Of a stretch of 64,000 nt of DNA, positions 1 through 9,779 are shown in pieces. The stretch comes from Glutamicibacter halophytocola. Its GTDB lineage: Bacteria; Actinomycetota; Actinomycetes; Actinomycetales; Micrococcaceae. Both the position numbers and the translations under genes were made by a program. The notes beneath the pieces were generated by a model, which saw only the letters and a program-made list of their open reading frames with translations, had not been told where the DNA came from and did not search any database. The stretch spans positions 1,674,001 to 1,738,000 of the forward strand of contig NZ_CP012750.1 of the NCBI RefSeq assembly GCF_001302565.1, written 5' to 3'. The stretch's first letter is position 1; each line of letters starts with the position of its first letter.

Positions 1-985
1 TGCGGCCGTCGCTGTTGAAGAGCCCGTCGTACCGGTAACGCCGCAGTTCGATGTTCCCGAACCGGTCCAGGGCCGATTGGCGCGACTGCGTGCCCGCCTG
101 ACCAAGTCCAACAACATGTTCTCCAAGGGACTGCTGGCACTGCTCAGCCAGGACACCATTGACGAGGATGTCTGGGAAGAAATCGAAGAGAATCTGCTGA
201 TGGCAGACCTCGGCACCGAACCAGCCATGGAGCTCGTCGATGCCCTGCGCGAACGCGTGAAGATCGAAGGCAGCAAGGATCCTGCCCGCGTGAAGGCCAT
301 GCTCCGCGAGGAACTGCTCAAGCTCGTGGATCCAAGCCTGGACCGCAGCTACCTGCCTGAGCCGCACCCGGATCGTCCAAGCATCATCATGGTCGTGGGC
401 GTCAACGGCGTTGGCAAAACCACCACCATCGGCAAAATGGCCCGTGTCCTCGTCGCCGAGGACAAGGACGTGCTGTTGGGCGCTGCGGACACATTCCGCG
501 CTGCAGCCGCGGAGCAGTTGGCCACCTGGGGCGACCGCGTGGGTGTCCCAACGGTCCGCTCCGACATCGACGGTGCCGACCCTGCCTCGGTGGCATTCGA
601 AGCAGTTTCTGCCGGCATCGACCAGGAAGTCGACATCGTCATGATCGACACCGCTGGCCGTTTGCAGAACAAGGTCGGTTTGATGGACGAGCTGGGAAAG
701 ATCAAGCGCGTCGTCGAAAAGAAGGCCACCATTGACGAGGTGCTGCTCGTCTTGGATGCCACCACCGGCCAGAATGGCCTGCAGCAGGCCAAGGTCTTCT
801 CGGAGGTGGTCAACGTGACCGGCATCGTGCTGACCAAGCTCGACGGCACCGCCAAAGGCGGCATTGTTGTCGCGATCCAGCGGCAGCTGGGCGTACCAGT
901 GAAGCTGGTTGGCCTGGGCGAGGGCCCGGATGATCTGGCGCCGTTCAGCCCAGAGGATTTCGTGGACGCTTTGCTCGAAGGGTAG
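1..985 (+). CDS. ftsY: FtsY, signal recognition particle receptor GTPase (5' end outside window)
   Basis: FtsY is the membrane-associated SRP receptor. It pairs with Ffh (encoded at 12125-13690) to deliver ribosomes making membrane proteins to the translocon. About 327 C-terminal residues are visible and the frame is open to the left edge, so the acidic N-terminal region is cut off. The NG domain is complete: a helical N domain, P-loop [30 protein letters not shown] and [14 protein letters not shown] near position 77 is in frame, but upstream codons read as the Glu/Val/Pro-rich A-region, so it is probably not the start. A strong terminator follows 10 bases after the stop. Confidence 0.96.
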   Translation, partial: AAVAVEEPVVPVTPQFDVPEPVQGRLARLRARLTKSNNMFSKGLLALLSQDTIDEDVWEEIEENLLMADLGTEPAMELVDALRERVKIEGSKDPARVKAMLREELLKLVDPSLDRSYLPEPHPDRPSIIMVVGVNGVGKTTTIGKMARVLVAEDKDVLLGAADTFRAAAAEQLATWGDRVGVPTVRSDIDGADPASVAFEAVSAGIDQEVDIVMIDTAGRLQNKVGLMDELGKIKRVVEKKATIDEVLLVLDATTGQNGLQQAKVFSEVVNVTGIVLTKLDGTAKGGIVVAIQRQLGVPVKLVGLGEGPDDLAPFSPEDFVDALLEG

Positions 986-994
986 TAGGCAACG

Positions 995-1037
995 ACAGGC
1001 CGGGTGGGCCCCGCTATGGCGGTCCCACCCGGCCTGT
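995..1037 (+). terminator. Rho-independent terminator of ftsY
   Basis: Perfect 14-bp GC-rich stem (ACAGGCCGGGTGGG and its complement) with a 15-nt loop, 10 bases after the ftsY stop and followed by TTTA. Confidence 0.85.
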
Positions 1038-1346
1038 TTATGCGCCAAATTCGATGCGCCACGCCGATGCCGATCAGTTGATGAAAATCTGGACCGGCAG
1101 GGACATTGCCGGCCTGAACGCTTCGTTGCGCCTTGTCAATGCCAAAAATGATGCGTATAGCCGCAGCCAGGGCATCCAAGCAGCCGCTTGTGGATGCCCA
1201 GTATTCCCAGAAACATGCCAGTTACCTTCGGTAGAAATGAAGGCTGGAAGTTTAACGTGAAATTACTACACCTGAACATCAGATGACGTTGGCACGACCA
1301 ATTGTCTGGATCGTTCGGTCTCCACCCGCAAAGGATCTCTTAGGAC
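1038..1346. other. Intergenic region between ftsY and the acyltransferase gene
   Basis: About 310 bases with no convincing gene. Short frames exist, but they lack a ribosome-binding site and recognisable protein character. The right end must hold the acyltransferase promoter. An AGGAT/TTAGGA stretch at about 1331-1345 is the likely ribosome-binding site for the GTG at 1347. Confidence 0.5.
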
Positions 1347-3485
1347 GTGTTGTCGAACCAAGACCTGCCCTTGCCCATTCAACGCGACCCGAGGCCCAGG
1401 GCCTTCCGCGCTGACATCCAGGGACTTCGCGCCATTGCCGTTGGCATTGTGGTGCTCTATCATTTCTGGGGACATTATCTTCCAGGTGGATTCGTCGGCG
1501 TTGACGTCTTCTTTGTCATCTCGGGATTCCTGATCACCTCGCACCTCATTTCCAAACCGCCAAAGAATGTGGCAGATGTCGGGCGTTTCTGGATGCGCCG
1601 AGTCAAGCGGCTTATCCCGGCGTCCTTCGTCGTGATTCTTTGCAGCGTCGTGGGAATTTGGCTCATAGCCCCCACTACGGTGTGGCAAGACTGGGGCTTG
1701 CAGGCCATAGCTGCGACCTTTTATTTCCAGAATTGGTTCCTCGCCCTCACCAAGGTCGATTATCTGGCCGAAGGCGATGCCGTAAGCCCGTTCCAGCATT
1801 TCTGGTCGCTGTCCGCAGAAGAGCAGTTTTACTTCGTGTGGCCAATCCTGATTGGCGCTCTGGTCATTGTGGCGCTGCGGTTCCAGCGGAAGCCTGGGAC
1901 CATGGCGCTAGCTGGAGTAGGCACAGTCTTTGCTGTGTCCCTGGGGTATTCCATCTACGCCACGGCCACGGATCCGGGCAGCGCTTATTTCTCCACCTTC
2001 ACCCGTGCGTGGGAGTTCTCCGCCGGGGCGCTGGTAGCTGCCTTGGGAACCAAGATCCACGCAGCGAAGAAGGACTGGGTCAGCCTGGTAGGCGCATGGG
2101 GAGGCGTATTGGCCCTCGCCTTCAGCGCGCTGGCCTTCAGCGGCGAGATGCCGTTCCCCGGCTATATTGCCGCCGTCCCGGTATTGGGCACGGCCCTGCT
2201 GCTGCTTTCGCATTCCACGCACAAGTATTCGCCCAACATCTTCCTGAACACCAGGATTTTCCAATTCTTCGGTGACAACTCTTATGCGATCTACCTTTGG
2301 CACTGGCCGCTGCTGATCCTCATGCCGTACCTGGTCGATGACTTTGGATGGCCGCAGAAGATCATCGCCTTGGCCCTGACCTTGGTTCTTGCTGTCCTGA
2401 CGCAGAAGCTGGTGGAAGTCCGTTTCCGGAAATTCATCGATACTTCCGTCCTCCTCTCCGCCCCGCGCTTCTTGGCAGCTGGAAGCCTGGTCCTCGCCCT
2501 TGTGGCAGGCAGCTTCTATCTGACCAGCACACGCATCATCCGGAATGCAGAAAATGTCGACGCCGCCCTTGCGTCGGTGCAAAAAGAACTGGGCGAGGAC
2601 TGCTTCGGGCCAGAAGGCTTGTCGGATAGTTGTGATGATCCGCAGACGCTTCAAACCTCCTACGAGAGCGCTGCGCCTGCGCCTGTCGTTGCGAAAGAAG
2701 ACAAGCCGCGGGTTTATGCGGACGACTGCTTCTCGGGCGCGGGGACAGATTTCGCGACTCGCCCCGTATGCAACTACGTACATGGGAAAATCAAGGTGGC
2801 ACTGGTGGGCAATTCCCATGCGGGACAGTGGTTCCCTGCCATTGACAAGGTCGCCAAGGCACATGGCTGGAGCCTGGATACCTATCTGGCCAGCCGGTGT
2901 GCAGTACTCGATGCCCCGCAGGAGTTCGAGTCGGAAGAAGACGTTCAAGGCTGTAATGACTATGCCCGCTGGGCTACGAAGCAGTTTGAAAAAGAGGACT
3001 ACGACCTGATCATCAGCTCCAACAGATTCGCCCAGCCTCTTGCGGGACGTACCTTGGCGGAGAGCGAGGCTCCGGGGCGCGATGCCTATGAAGAAATGCT
3101 CCAGGACTGGAGCGATACCGGGGCAGAGGTCGCGGTGATCCGAGACACTCCGTGGCCCGGGTCAACAGTAGGGAATATTCCGGACTGCGTGGCAGCGAAT
3201 TCCTCGGACTACAAGGATTGCTCCGCAGCTGCTGACGAATGGATTCCCATGGACCCGCAGGCCGAAGCGGTCAAGGCGCTGGATGATCCGGACGTCGTGA
3301 ACATCGACATGAATGATCAGCTGTGCGATGACACCACGTGCTATCCAGTTGTCGGAGGCGTCATGGCCTATTGGGACCACTCTCATTTGAGCGAGACCTA
3401 TGTGCAAATGCTGGCCAAGACCGTCGACTCCCGCCTGCAGAAAGCCATTGATTCGAAAGAACTCTTTCCTGGATCCTCCAGCTGA
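1347..3485 (+). CDS. Acyltransferase-3 / SGNH fusion, OatA-like O-acetyltransferase
   Basis: A 712-residue membrane enzyme. The N-terminal half is an acyltransferase-3 domain: it opens with DIQGLRAIAVGIVVLYHF, followed by the FVGVDVFFVISGFLI segment, LSAEEQFYFVWP and about ten hydrophobic helices to residue ~395. The C-terminal third is an extracytoplasmic SGNH-hydrolase domain with GNSH (Ser nucleophile) near residue 490 and DHSHLSE (Asp/His) near the end. Members of this architecture (OatA, and LPS or exopolysaccharide acetylases) move acetyl groups across the membrane onto peptidoglycan or glycans. The substrate cannot be read from the sequence. It starts at GTG and appears monocistronic, flanked by terminators. 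Confidence 0.88.
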   Translation: MLSNQDLPLPIQRDPRPRAFRADIQGLRAIAVGIVVLYHFWGHYLPGGFVGVDVFFVISGFLITSHLISKPPKNVADVGRFWMRRVKRLIPASFVVILCSVVGIWLIAPTTVWQDWGLQAIAATFYFQNWFLALTKVDYLAEGDAVSPFQHFWSLSAEEQFYFVWPILIGALVIVALRFQRKPGTMALAGVGTVFAVSLGYSIYATATDPGSAYFSTFTRAWEFSAGALVAALGTKIHAAKKDWVSLVGAWGGVLALAFSALAFSGEMPFPGYIAAVPVLGTALLLLSHSTHKYSPNIFLNTRIFQFFGDNSYAIYLWHWPLLILMPYLVDDFGWPQKIIALALTLVLAVLTQKLVEVRFRKFIDTSVLLSAPRFLAAGSLVLALVAGSFYLTSTRIIRNAENVDAALASVQKELGEDCFGPEGLSDSCDDPQTLQTSYESAAPAPVVAKEDKPRVYADDCFSGAGTDFATRPVCNYVHGKIKVALVGNSHAGQWFPAIDKVAKAHGWSLDTYLASRCAVLDAPQEFESEEDVQGCNDYARWATKQFEKEDYDLIISSNRFAQPLAGRTLAESEAPGRDAYEEMLQDWSDTGAEVAVIRDTPWPGSTVGNIPDCVAANSSDYKDCSAAADEWIPMDPQAEAVKALDDPDVVNIDMNDQLCDDTTCYPVVGGVMAYWDHSHLSETYVQMLAKTVDSRLQKAIDSKELFPGSSS

Positions 3486-3505
3486 TACTGCAAGTTAATA
3501 GCAAA

Positions 3506-3549
3506 ACAGAGCTGGCGCTGAACCATTCCTGGTTCAGCGCCAGCTCTGT
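3506..3549. terminator. Bidirectional terminator
   Basis: A perfect 19-bp stem (ACAGAGCTGGCGCTGAACC and its complement) with a 6-nt loop lies between the stops of two convergent genes. A-rich sequence lies on the left and TTTAT on the right, so it can serve both strands. The right arm abuts the stop codon of the glycosylase gene. Confidence 0.85.
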
Positions 3550-4266
3550 TTATCCACGTGGCTTTGCTGGGGGTACCGGAGCGTCCCTCCCTGGACGGAA
3601 GGCAGAAACCGTCGGGTCGCCTTTCAGCCAGAATCGCCAAGGATAAGCAGGCCCACCGGCGACTCCTGCCACCCCGACACGAGGTCCTCTGGCAATATCA
3701 CTCTCTGCCACTCCGCTTTGGACAATATGAAATGGCTCAGCCAGCAAATCCAAGCCGTCATGAGATTCACGAGTAATACCCATAGCCGCCGCGAGATTGC
3801 CAGGGCCGCGGGCCAACTGAGCATCCTTGACGTAATTCGATGCAGAGCGCGTACTCTGCTTGGCATGTCTTCGTTCCCGCGCCAGGTCGAGCCCCTGGAC
3901 AATCTGTCCTGAACGTATCAAAACACCGGAAGCCACGTGTTCCTGTGAGCACACCAGATTCAACGCGAAGTGCATCCCATAGGTGAAATACACATAGGCG
4001 TGGCCCGGTGGCAGGAACATCGAGGCGTTGCGAGCGGTCTTCCGATCCTTGGAATGGCTACCCGGATCGTAGGGGCCGGTGGACCCGACCCCCAGATAGG
4101 CTTCGGTCTCCGTGATCCGCAGGCCTACCAGTCCCTGCGGAGAATCGACGCTGAGGATCGAGCCCAGCAGGCGAGGGGCCACGCTGAGCGCATCAGGCAT
4201 GAAGAAGGATCGGTCCACGACCCCAGTATGCCAGCGCGTCCCCTTCCAGGCTTTTTCGCCCTGCAT
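3550..4266 (-). CDS. DNA-3-methyladenine glycosylase, AAG/MPG family
   Basis: Base-excision repair enzyme that removes alkylated purines such as 3-methyladenine. The AAG signature runs through the protein: APRLLGSIL, GLRITETEAYLG (active-site region), DPGSHSKDRKTARNASMF, GHAYVYFTYGMHFALNLVC and ARGPGNLAAAMGI. About 210 of 238 residues match the usual family length, and the extra residues are at the N-terminus. The ATG at 4266 has no clear ribosome-binding site. A GTG near 4218 (giving VDRSFF) or the ATG giving MPDALS may be the real start. It stands alone, convergent with the acyltransferase gene. Confidence 0.9.
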   Translation of the reverse strand: MQGEKAWKGTRWHTGVVDRSFFMPDALSVAPRLLGSILSVDSPQGLVGLRITETEAYLGVGSTGPYDPGSHSKDRKTARNASMFLPPGHAYVYFTYGMHFALNLVCSQEHVASGVLIRSGQIVQGLDLARERRHAKQSTRSASNYVKDAQLARGPGNLAAAMGITRESHDGLDLLAEPFHIVQSGVAESDIARGPRVGVAGVAGGPAYPWRFWLKGDPTVSAFRPGRDAPVPPAKPRG

Positions 4267-4495
4267 TCACACGGACACCGGCCATTCGTGAAGGCTTTGA
4301 AACATGCCGGAAACCGGTACGAGAACCAAACGTTACCCCCAAGCGCTCTTGGATACATTCTTGAAATGCGGCAGCGAGGGAACCGAAACATCGTTAGCGA
4401 AGAATAGTTTCAACACCGGGCCAATAACACCGCAAACTGCAGCAGGGCCCGACTCGCCACCGATACACCAAACACCTTGAGGGGAAGTGATCCAG

Positions 4496-5716
4496 ATGGA
4501 GTTGGACGTAGCCAGCTTATGGATCCTGATAGCAGCCGCACTCGTACTGATGATGACGCCGGCACTGGGACTTTTCTACGGCGGCATGACGCGCGCTACC
4601 GGCGTCGTGAACATGATGCTGATGAGCTTCTCCGCCGCAGCAATCACCGCCGTTGTCTGGGTGCTATGGGGGTACTCGTTCTCCGCCGGTGAGCCAACCA
4701 TCGCCGGAATCATCGGAAATCCAATCAGCGATTTCGCCATGCACAACACCGAACAGGCTGACCTGCTTTCGGCAGGGTTCGCTGGCACCTTCGCCATGAT
4801 TTCGGTGGCCATCATCTCCGGCGCCATCGCCGACCGCGCACGCTTCGCCCCATGGCTGTTCTTCATCCCGCTGTGGGTCACCCTGGTCTATGCGCCGGTT
4901 GCCTTCTGGGTATGGGGCGGAGGCCTGCTGTCCGCAGACGGCTTCCTCGGCAAGCTCTTCGGCGAAGCCATCGACTTCGCCGGTGGCGCTGTGGTCCACA
5001 CCAACGCCGGTATCGCGGCCCTGGTGCTTGCGCTCAAGCTCGGCCAGCGCCATAACTTCCACGACCGCCCGCAGCCGCACAACACCCCGCTGGTCATGCT
5101 TGGTGCAGGACTCCTGTGGTTCGGCTGGTTCGGCTTCAACGCCGGCGCAGCGACCACCGTGGAACAGGCCGGCTTGATCTGGGTCAACACTCTGGCCGCG
5201 CCAGGCGCCGCAGTGCTTGGCTGGATCCTTGTTGAGAAGCTGCGCGGCGAGCGTGCAAGCTCGGTAGGCGTAGCATCCGGTCTCGTCGCCGGCCTGGTAG
5301 CCATCACCCCTTCTTGTGCAGACGTAGCACCATGGGCAGCACTGCTGCTGGGTGTCCTGGCCGGTGCCGGTGCAGCCTGGGCAGTGAACCTGAAGTGGAA
5401 GCTCGGCTACGACGACTCGCTTGACGTAGTGGGCGTCCACCTGGTCGCCGGCATCATTGGCACCCTCTTCCTTGGATTCTTTGCACTGCCAAACGAGGAA
5501 AGCGCAGGCGGCCTGTTCTACGGCGGCGGTCTCGCACAGCTCTTCGCACAGTTCATGACGCTTCTCGTGGTCATCGTCTTCTCCGCTGGCATGACGTGGA
5601 TTATCGCCACGGTCATCGGCAAGTTCAGCCCATGGCGTGTATCGGCCGATATCGAAATCGCCGGTATTGACGAAGCTGAGCACAACGAGGCCGGATACCA
5701 GCTGGCATCCAAGTAA
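4496..5716 (+). CDS. amt: Ammonium transporter Amt
   Basis: Ammonium channel/transporter of the inner membrane with about eleven transmembrane helices over 406 residues. Family hallmarks include TPALGLFYGGM near the start, DFAGGAVVHTNAGIAALVLAL (conserved His region), the PLVMLGAGLLWFGWFGFNAGA signature and DVVGVHLVAGIIGTLFLGFF (second conserved His). A GTG at 4487 is also in frame, but it sits one base after the GAGGGGA ribosome-binding site. The ATG at 4496, ten bases away, fits better. No glnK/glnB or glnD follows, unlike many actinobacterial amt operons. A terminator comes instead. Confidence 0.95.
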   Translation: MELDVASLWILIAAALVLMMTPALGLFYGGMTRATGVVNMMLMSFSAAAITAVVWVLWGYSFSAGEPTIAGIIGNPISDFAMHNTEQADLLSAGFAGTFAMISVAIISGAIADRARFAPWLFFIPLWVTLVYAPVAFWVWGGGLLSADGFLGKLFGEAIDFAGGAVVHTNAGIAALVLALKLGQRHNFHDRPQPHNTPLVMLGAGLLWFGWFGFNAGAATTVEQAGLIWVNTLAAPGAAVLGWILVEKLRGERASSVGVASGLVAGLVAITPSCADVAPWAALLLGVLAGAGAAWAVNLKWKLGYDDSLDVVGVHLVAGIIGTLFLGFFALPNEESAGGLFYGGGLAQLFAQFMTLLVVIVFSAGMTWIIATVIGKFSPWRVSADIEIAGIDEAEHNEAGYQLASK

Positions 5717-5779
5717 AGGGGTGGGAGCTGAAAAATAACAAATACATCATCAAGGGGTAGGACACGATTTCGGTGTCCA

Positions 5780-5824
5780 GGAAACCGCCGGTGGGCCATG
5801 CAGCCACCGGCGGTTTCCGCTTTT
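5780..5824 (+). terminator. Terminator downstream of amt
   Basis: 15-bp perfect stem GGAAACCGCCGGTGG / CCACCGGCGGTTTCC with a 9-nt loop, followed by GCTTTT. Confidence 0.88.
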
Positions 5825-5949
5825 AACCGGCGTATCCAGGGGCAGATGTGTAAACCATGGGAATCGCTGGAACGGCTGGAGACCGCGAGCCGATGGCCTC
5901 TAGCGTGGAGAGCATCCAGCCAGTATTCCCGAGAAGCCAGGAGAACGCC

Positions 5950-8049
5950 ATGGCCAATGAGCCGATGCATCCAACTGATCAAGGGCAGCAGCCGGAATCG
6001 GCGCCGGGCCAGGACAGCGACATCCTGACCACATCGCAAGGTGCGCCGGTCAGCGATACCGACCATTCCCTGAAGACCGGCGAACGCGGTCCGACCTTGC
6101 TGCAAGACCACCACCTGCGCGAAAAGATCATGCACTTCGACCATGAACGCATTCCAGAACGCGTGGTCCATGCCCGCGGTGCCGGAGCCCATGGCTTCTT
6201 CACCAGCTATGGCAACGCCGAGGAGCTGACCCGTGCCAACTTCCTGAAACCCGGACGCACCACCCGCGTTTTCGTGCGGTTCTCCACCGTGGTCGGCTCC
6301 CGCGGTTCCATGGATACCGCCCGCGATACCCGCGGCTTCGCCACGAAGTTCTACACGGACGAGGGGATCTTCGACCTGGTGGGGAACAACATGCCGGTGT
6401 TCTTCATCCAGGACGGAATCAAATTCCCCGACCTGGTGCACGCTGCGAAGCCGCATCCCGATCGGGAAATCCCGCAGGCGCAATCGGCCCACGATACCTT
6501 CTGGGATTTCGTCTCGCTGCACACCCCGGCCCAGGCGCATGTGATGTGGCAAATGAGCGACCGGGCGATCCCGCGCTCCTACCGGATGATGGAAGGCTTT
6601 GGCGTGCACACCTTCCGCATGGTCAACGCGCTGGGCAAGTCTTCCCTGGTGAAGTTCCATTGGAAGCCGAAGCTCGGCGTCCATTCGCTGGTTTGGGAGG
6701 AATCGCAGTTGGCCGGCGGTGCAGATCCGGATTTCCACCGCCGCGATCTGGCCGAAGCGATTGATGCCGGCGCTTTGCCCGAATGGGAACTGGGCGTGCA
6801 GATCTTCGAGGATGACGGCACCTCGAGCTTCGAGGGGATCGACCTGCTGGATCCCACGAAGTTCGTCCCCGAGGAACTGGCTCCAGTCCAGCCGCTGGGC
6901 AAGATGGTGCTCGACCGCAATCCGGAGAACTACTTCGCGCAGACCGAGCAGGTCGCCTTCCATCCCGGGCACCTGGTGCCGGGCATCGACATTACCGATG
7001 ATCCGTTGCTGCAGGCGCGGCTCTTCTCCTACCAGGACACCCAGCTCACGCGCCTGGGCGGCCCGAACTTCGCGCAGATCCCTGTCAACCAGCCGCAGGC
7101 ACCGGTCAACGACATGTTCCGCGATGGGTTGCACCAGCACCGGGTGCCCGAGGGAATAGCTCCCTATAAGCCGAACTCGCTGGATGGCGGCTGTCCCTAC
7201 ATGGCTCAGCTCGGATCCGGGCAGCTGCCGCCACTGGAGTTCCCGCAGCCAATCGATGCCGGCAGGAAAGAACGCTCCGAACCGGCCAGCTTCTCGGATC
7301 ACTACAGCCAGGCCCGTTTGTTCTACCTCAGCCTTTCGGGCGTTGAGCGGGCGCACGTGCAACAGTCCTACACCTTTGAGCTGGGCAAATGCACCGATGT
7401 CCAGGTGCGCCAGCGGCAGGTGGATTGCCTGGCCAACATCGACACCGGGCTGGCTGCCGGCGTGGCCAGGGCTCTGGGCCTGCCGGCACCGGCGGCACAG
7501 GAGCTTGGCGAACCTGAGCGAAGCCCCGCGCTATCCCAGATCGGCAAGAGCTGGCCGGTGGATGGGCGCAAGATCGGGGTCGTGTTCGACCGGAACAACC
7601 ACGATGATGCGCTGGCCATCCGTTCGGCGCTGAGCGAGCGCGGCATGGCCCCACTGCTGGTTTCGGCCAGGGGCGGAGAAATCGCTGGGGGAGTGGCAAT
7701 CGACCGGACCTACCTGACGGCGCGGTCCATTGAATTCGACGCGCTGGTGCTGGTCGGGCCGCTGCCTCCGGCCCCGGATGCCGAGGCTCCGCTGGATGCC
7801 AAGGCCGGGGATGCTGGCAGCGCTGGGGATCTTGTCGATCCGCGGGCGGGTTTGCTGATCAACGAGGCCTACCGCCATTGCAAGGCCATCATCTGCCTGC
7901 CGGGAGAGTCCTCCGGCCTGCTCCGTGCCGTGGGCCTGCCAGATGAGGCTCCGGGAGTCAGCGTGGTCGAGGTCTCCGCGGTGGCCGACAGCGCCGCGCG
8001 GCTGCTATCCACGCATCGTGCGTGGGAACGGTTCCCGGCTGCGCGCTAG
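5950..8049 (+). CDS. katE: Large-subunit catalase (HPII/KatE type) with C-terminal PfpI-like domain
   Basis: Haem catalase that breaks down hydrogen peroxide. The catalase core holds RVVHARGAGAHGFF (distal His), VGNNMPVFFIQD (distal Asn) and RLFSYQDTQLTRLG (proximal haem Tyr). About 150 C-terminal residues, from IGKSWPVDGRKIGVVFD on, form the DJ-1/PfpI-like domain typical of ~700-residue HPII enzymes. The frame is open further upstream, but the ATG at 5950 follows CAGGAG by six bases and gives a family-typical 699 residues. It is monocistronic. Neighbouring csbD is a stress gene as well, on the opposite strand. Confidence 0.95.
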   Translation: MANEPMHPTDQGQQPESAPGQDSDILTTSQGAPVSDTDHSLKTGERGPTLLQDHHLREKIMHFDHERIPERVVHARGAGAHGFFTSYGNAEELTRANFLKPGRTTRVFVRFSTVVGSRGSMDTARDTRGFATKFYTDEGIFDLVGNNMPVFFIQDGIKFPDLVHAAKPHPDREIPQAQSAHDTFWDFVSLHTPAQAHVMWQMSDRAIPRSYRMMEGFGVHTFRMVNALGKSSLVKFHWKPKLGVHSLVWEESQLAGGADPDFHRRDLAEAIDAGALPEWELGVQIFEDDGTSSFEGIDLLDPTKFVPEELAPVQPLGKMVLDRNPENYFAQTEQVAFHPGHLVPGIDITDDPLLQARLFSYQDTQLTRLGGPNFAQIPVNQPQAPVNDMFRDGLHQHRVPEGIAPYKPNSLDGGCPYMAQLGSGQLPPLEFPQPIDAGRKERSEPASFSDHYSQARLFYLSLSGVERAHVQQSYTFELGKCTDVQVRQRQVDCLANIDTGLAAGVARALGLPAPAAQELGEPERSPALSQIGKSWPVDGRKIGVVFDRNNHDDALAIRSALSERGMAPLLVSARGGEIAGGVAIDRTYLTARSIEFDALVLVGPLPPAPDAEAPLDAKAGDAGSAGDLVDPRAGLLINEAYRHCKAIICLPGESSGLLRAVGLPDEAPGVSVVEVSAVADSAARLLSTHRAWERFPAAR

Positions 8050-8213
8050 GCTCCGATTGCCGGGAACCGGGTTGCTGCAGCTTGCCTGCCCCCATCGAGG
8101 AATCCTGGATGTTCCGGCTAGGCTATTCAACCGCTGAATAACCGCGCATCGGTCGTGCTGTCTTGCAGGAGGGGAACGAGGGGATAGCGCCCGTGAAAAC
8201 TCGCTGAACACAA

Positions 8214-8251
8214 AGTTGCGTCCCATGGAAATCATTCCATGGGACGCAACT
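8214..8251. terminator. Terminator hairpin between katE and csbD
   Basis: 17-bp perfect stem AGTTGCGTCCCATGGAA and complement with a 4-nt loop. It lies between two convergent genes, and either could use it. The minus strand runs into CTTTGTG after the stem. Confidence 0.75.
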
Positions 8252-8264
8252 GGGTCAGCGAATC

Positions 8265-8456
8265 TTAGGAGAGATCATCCTTGATGTCCTTGGCAGCATC
8301 CTTGACATGTTCCCCAGCCTGCTTGGCCTTGGCTGCGGCTTGGTCCTTGGCGCCTTCGGCCTGCAGACGCTCGTTGTCGGTGGCATCTCCCAAGGCTTCC
8401 TTGGCCTTTCCAGATGCTTCCTGGGCCTTGTTCTTGATCTTGTCTCCAATACCCAT
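8265..8456 (-). CDS. CsbD family stress-response protein
   Basis: A 63-residue, highly charged helical protein beginning MGIGDKIKNKAQEASGKAKE and ending HVKDAAKDIKDDLS. This is the CsbD pattern: Lys/Ala/Glu repeats and a GDATDNERLQAEG centre. CsbD proteins are induced by general stress (sigma-B in Bacillus), and their molecular role is unknown. The ATG at 8456 follows GCAGGA. The same frame stays open further upstream, but that part is not protein-like. The convergent catalase makes a stress-linked neighbourhood plausible. Confidence 0.88.
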   Translation of the reverse strand: MGIGDKIKNKAQEASGKAKEALGDATDNERLQAEGAKDQAAAKAKQAGEHVKDAAKDIKDDLS

Positions 8457-8992
8457 GGTTCCTGCTTTCTGAATTGATCTGATACTGACAATTTGAACTA
8501 TAGAACGGATCTCGCCACGGGTTATTTTGGCTGAACGATTGCTGAGTGGTTGCATGGCGCAGCATATGAATCTCGTCCCGGATTTGGCGGGGTGCCCCTT
8601 CAACGCAGTGGAAACTGCCGGCGGAGCATCTGTGTCGCCGCGAGGATCCCGGATGGCGCGCACGCCGCTGGATCTGGCCAATGCACTCTGCCTTGCCTCG
8701 GAGCGGGCCACCGTGGCCTGGCCCAGCTCCGGGCGGGCAATCCTGCGAAATCTTCGCCGCCTAGCAGTAATGCAACCAGGAAGCAACCGCGGTTGCGACC
8801 AGGGGCAGAAAATTTGATTACAACCACCGATGGCGGCTGCTTATGCTGGTCCAGTTCCTGATCCCAGCAGGGGAACAGGCTGGTGGCAGAGCCAGCGCAG
8901 GACAGGGCAAACAGGCTGAGACGAACCCCCACGCGCCGGTTTCCCTTCCTGCCAGGCAGCGGGATCTGCGCAGGCCGCATTTCAACGGTCCC
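8457..8992. other. Intergenic region, csbD upstream side
   Basis: About 535 bases. The left end should carry the csbD promoter. A plus-strand frame at 8527-8817 has no ribosome-binding site and no family character. I see no gene, RNA or repeat that I can support here. Confidence 0.45.
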
Positions 8993-9523
8993 TCAGCGGC
9001 TGTGCCCATCGCCATCATGATGTTCTTGCGGCGCAAAGCGATCGGCCCAGGTCTCGTCGCTCAATGCCACGAGCTGCTTGATCTGCGAATCGGCCCGGCG
9101 TGAAAGATCCTGCAGCAGTGCCCGATCCAGGCGCTGCTCGTGGGGGAGCATGAGCAGCAGCGTCTGCCACATGCGCAGCTTGGCATTGAGCAATCCGGTG
9201 AGAACATCCAGTTGGACCTGTGCAGCGGCTTGCGTGTGCTGCCGCAACGGGTTGAACGGGTTGGCCTTCCCGGCAAGCCGGGCCACAGGAGCCAGGAGCT
9301 TTCCGATTGGGCGCGGGCTGCAGCCGAGCGCAGCCATGATCTTCTTCAGATCCTCTTGGTCCGCCTTCACTTGCTGGTGCAGGGATTCAAAGCGTTCTTC
9401 GAAGGCAGTTCCGGCCCAAGTGCCGTGTGCAGCCTTGAAATGATCAAGCCCGGATTCGGAGCCCAGCAGATGCCGGTCGAGGTAGCGATGCAAAGTGTCC
9501 TGGTCGATCGTCGATGGCGCCAT
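8993..9523 (-). CDS. Uncharacterised helical protein
   Basis: I do not recognise this 176-residue protein. Starting from MAPSTIDQDTLHRYLDRHLLG it is almost entirely alpha-helical, with long amphipathic stretches (FEERFESLHQQVKADQEDLKKIM, QAAAQVQLDVLTGLLNAKLRMWQTLLLM) and a His/Asp-rich C-terminus (APQEHHDGDGHSR). The pattern resembles a four-helix bundle of ferritin-like or DUF892-like size, but the metal-ligand Glu/His pairs of those families are not evident. It has no signal peptide or membrane segment. It is divergent from the M23 peptidase gene across 346 bases. Confidence 0.65.
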   Translation of the reverse strand: MAPSTIDQDTLHRYLDRHLLGSESGLDHFKAAHGTWAGTAFEERFESLHQQVKADQEDLKKIMAALGCSPRPIGKLLAPVARLAGKANPFNPLRQHTQAAAQVQLDVLTGLLNAKLRMWQTLLLMLPHEQRLDRALLQDLSRRADSQIKQLVALSDETWADRFAPQEHHDGDGHSR

Positions 9524-9779
9524 GGCTTCGATTCTCCAATTGGTTCGGGGAATTCCTTGTTCGCTTCGAAACCCTAGGGCACCGCCGCCACGCAACCAAT
9601 CCACGTCAACGGATCTGCAGGTGGCGTCCAGCTAGCAACGGTGGCCTTGCCTGGGCCTGTTGTTCTTCGCATCTAAGCAGTTCAACGGGCCAGCTTGCCC
9701 AGGCTGCCGAATCTATCCGTCGTGCTCAGCGGATGCCCGCAAAGCTTGGAAACCAAGAGTTGGCATCGCGGAGGTTTTT

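Noticed and set aside
4487..4495. GTG at 4487 as the amt start
   Set aside because: It is one base from the ribosome-binding site. The ATG at 4496 has proper spacing.
4267..4495. GlnR- or AmtR-type nitrogen operator before amt
   Set aside because: Only fragments of a GTNAC/GAAAC-like pattern are visible, not enough to support a site.
5518..7362. A 600-codon minus-strand open frame antisense to amt and katE
   Set aside because: It lies opposite two genes with full catalytic motifs. Long antisense frames are a by-product of high GC and codon bias, and its translation has no family character.
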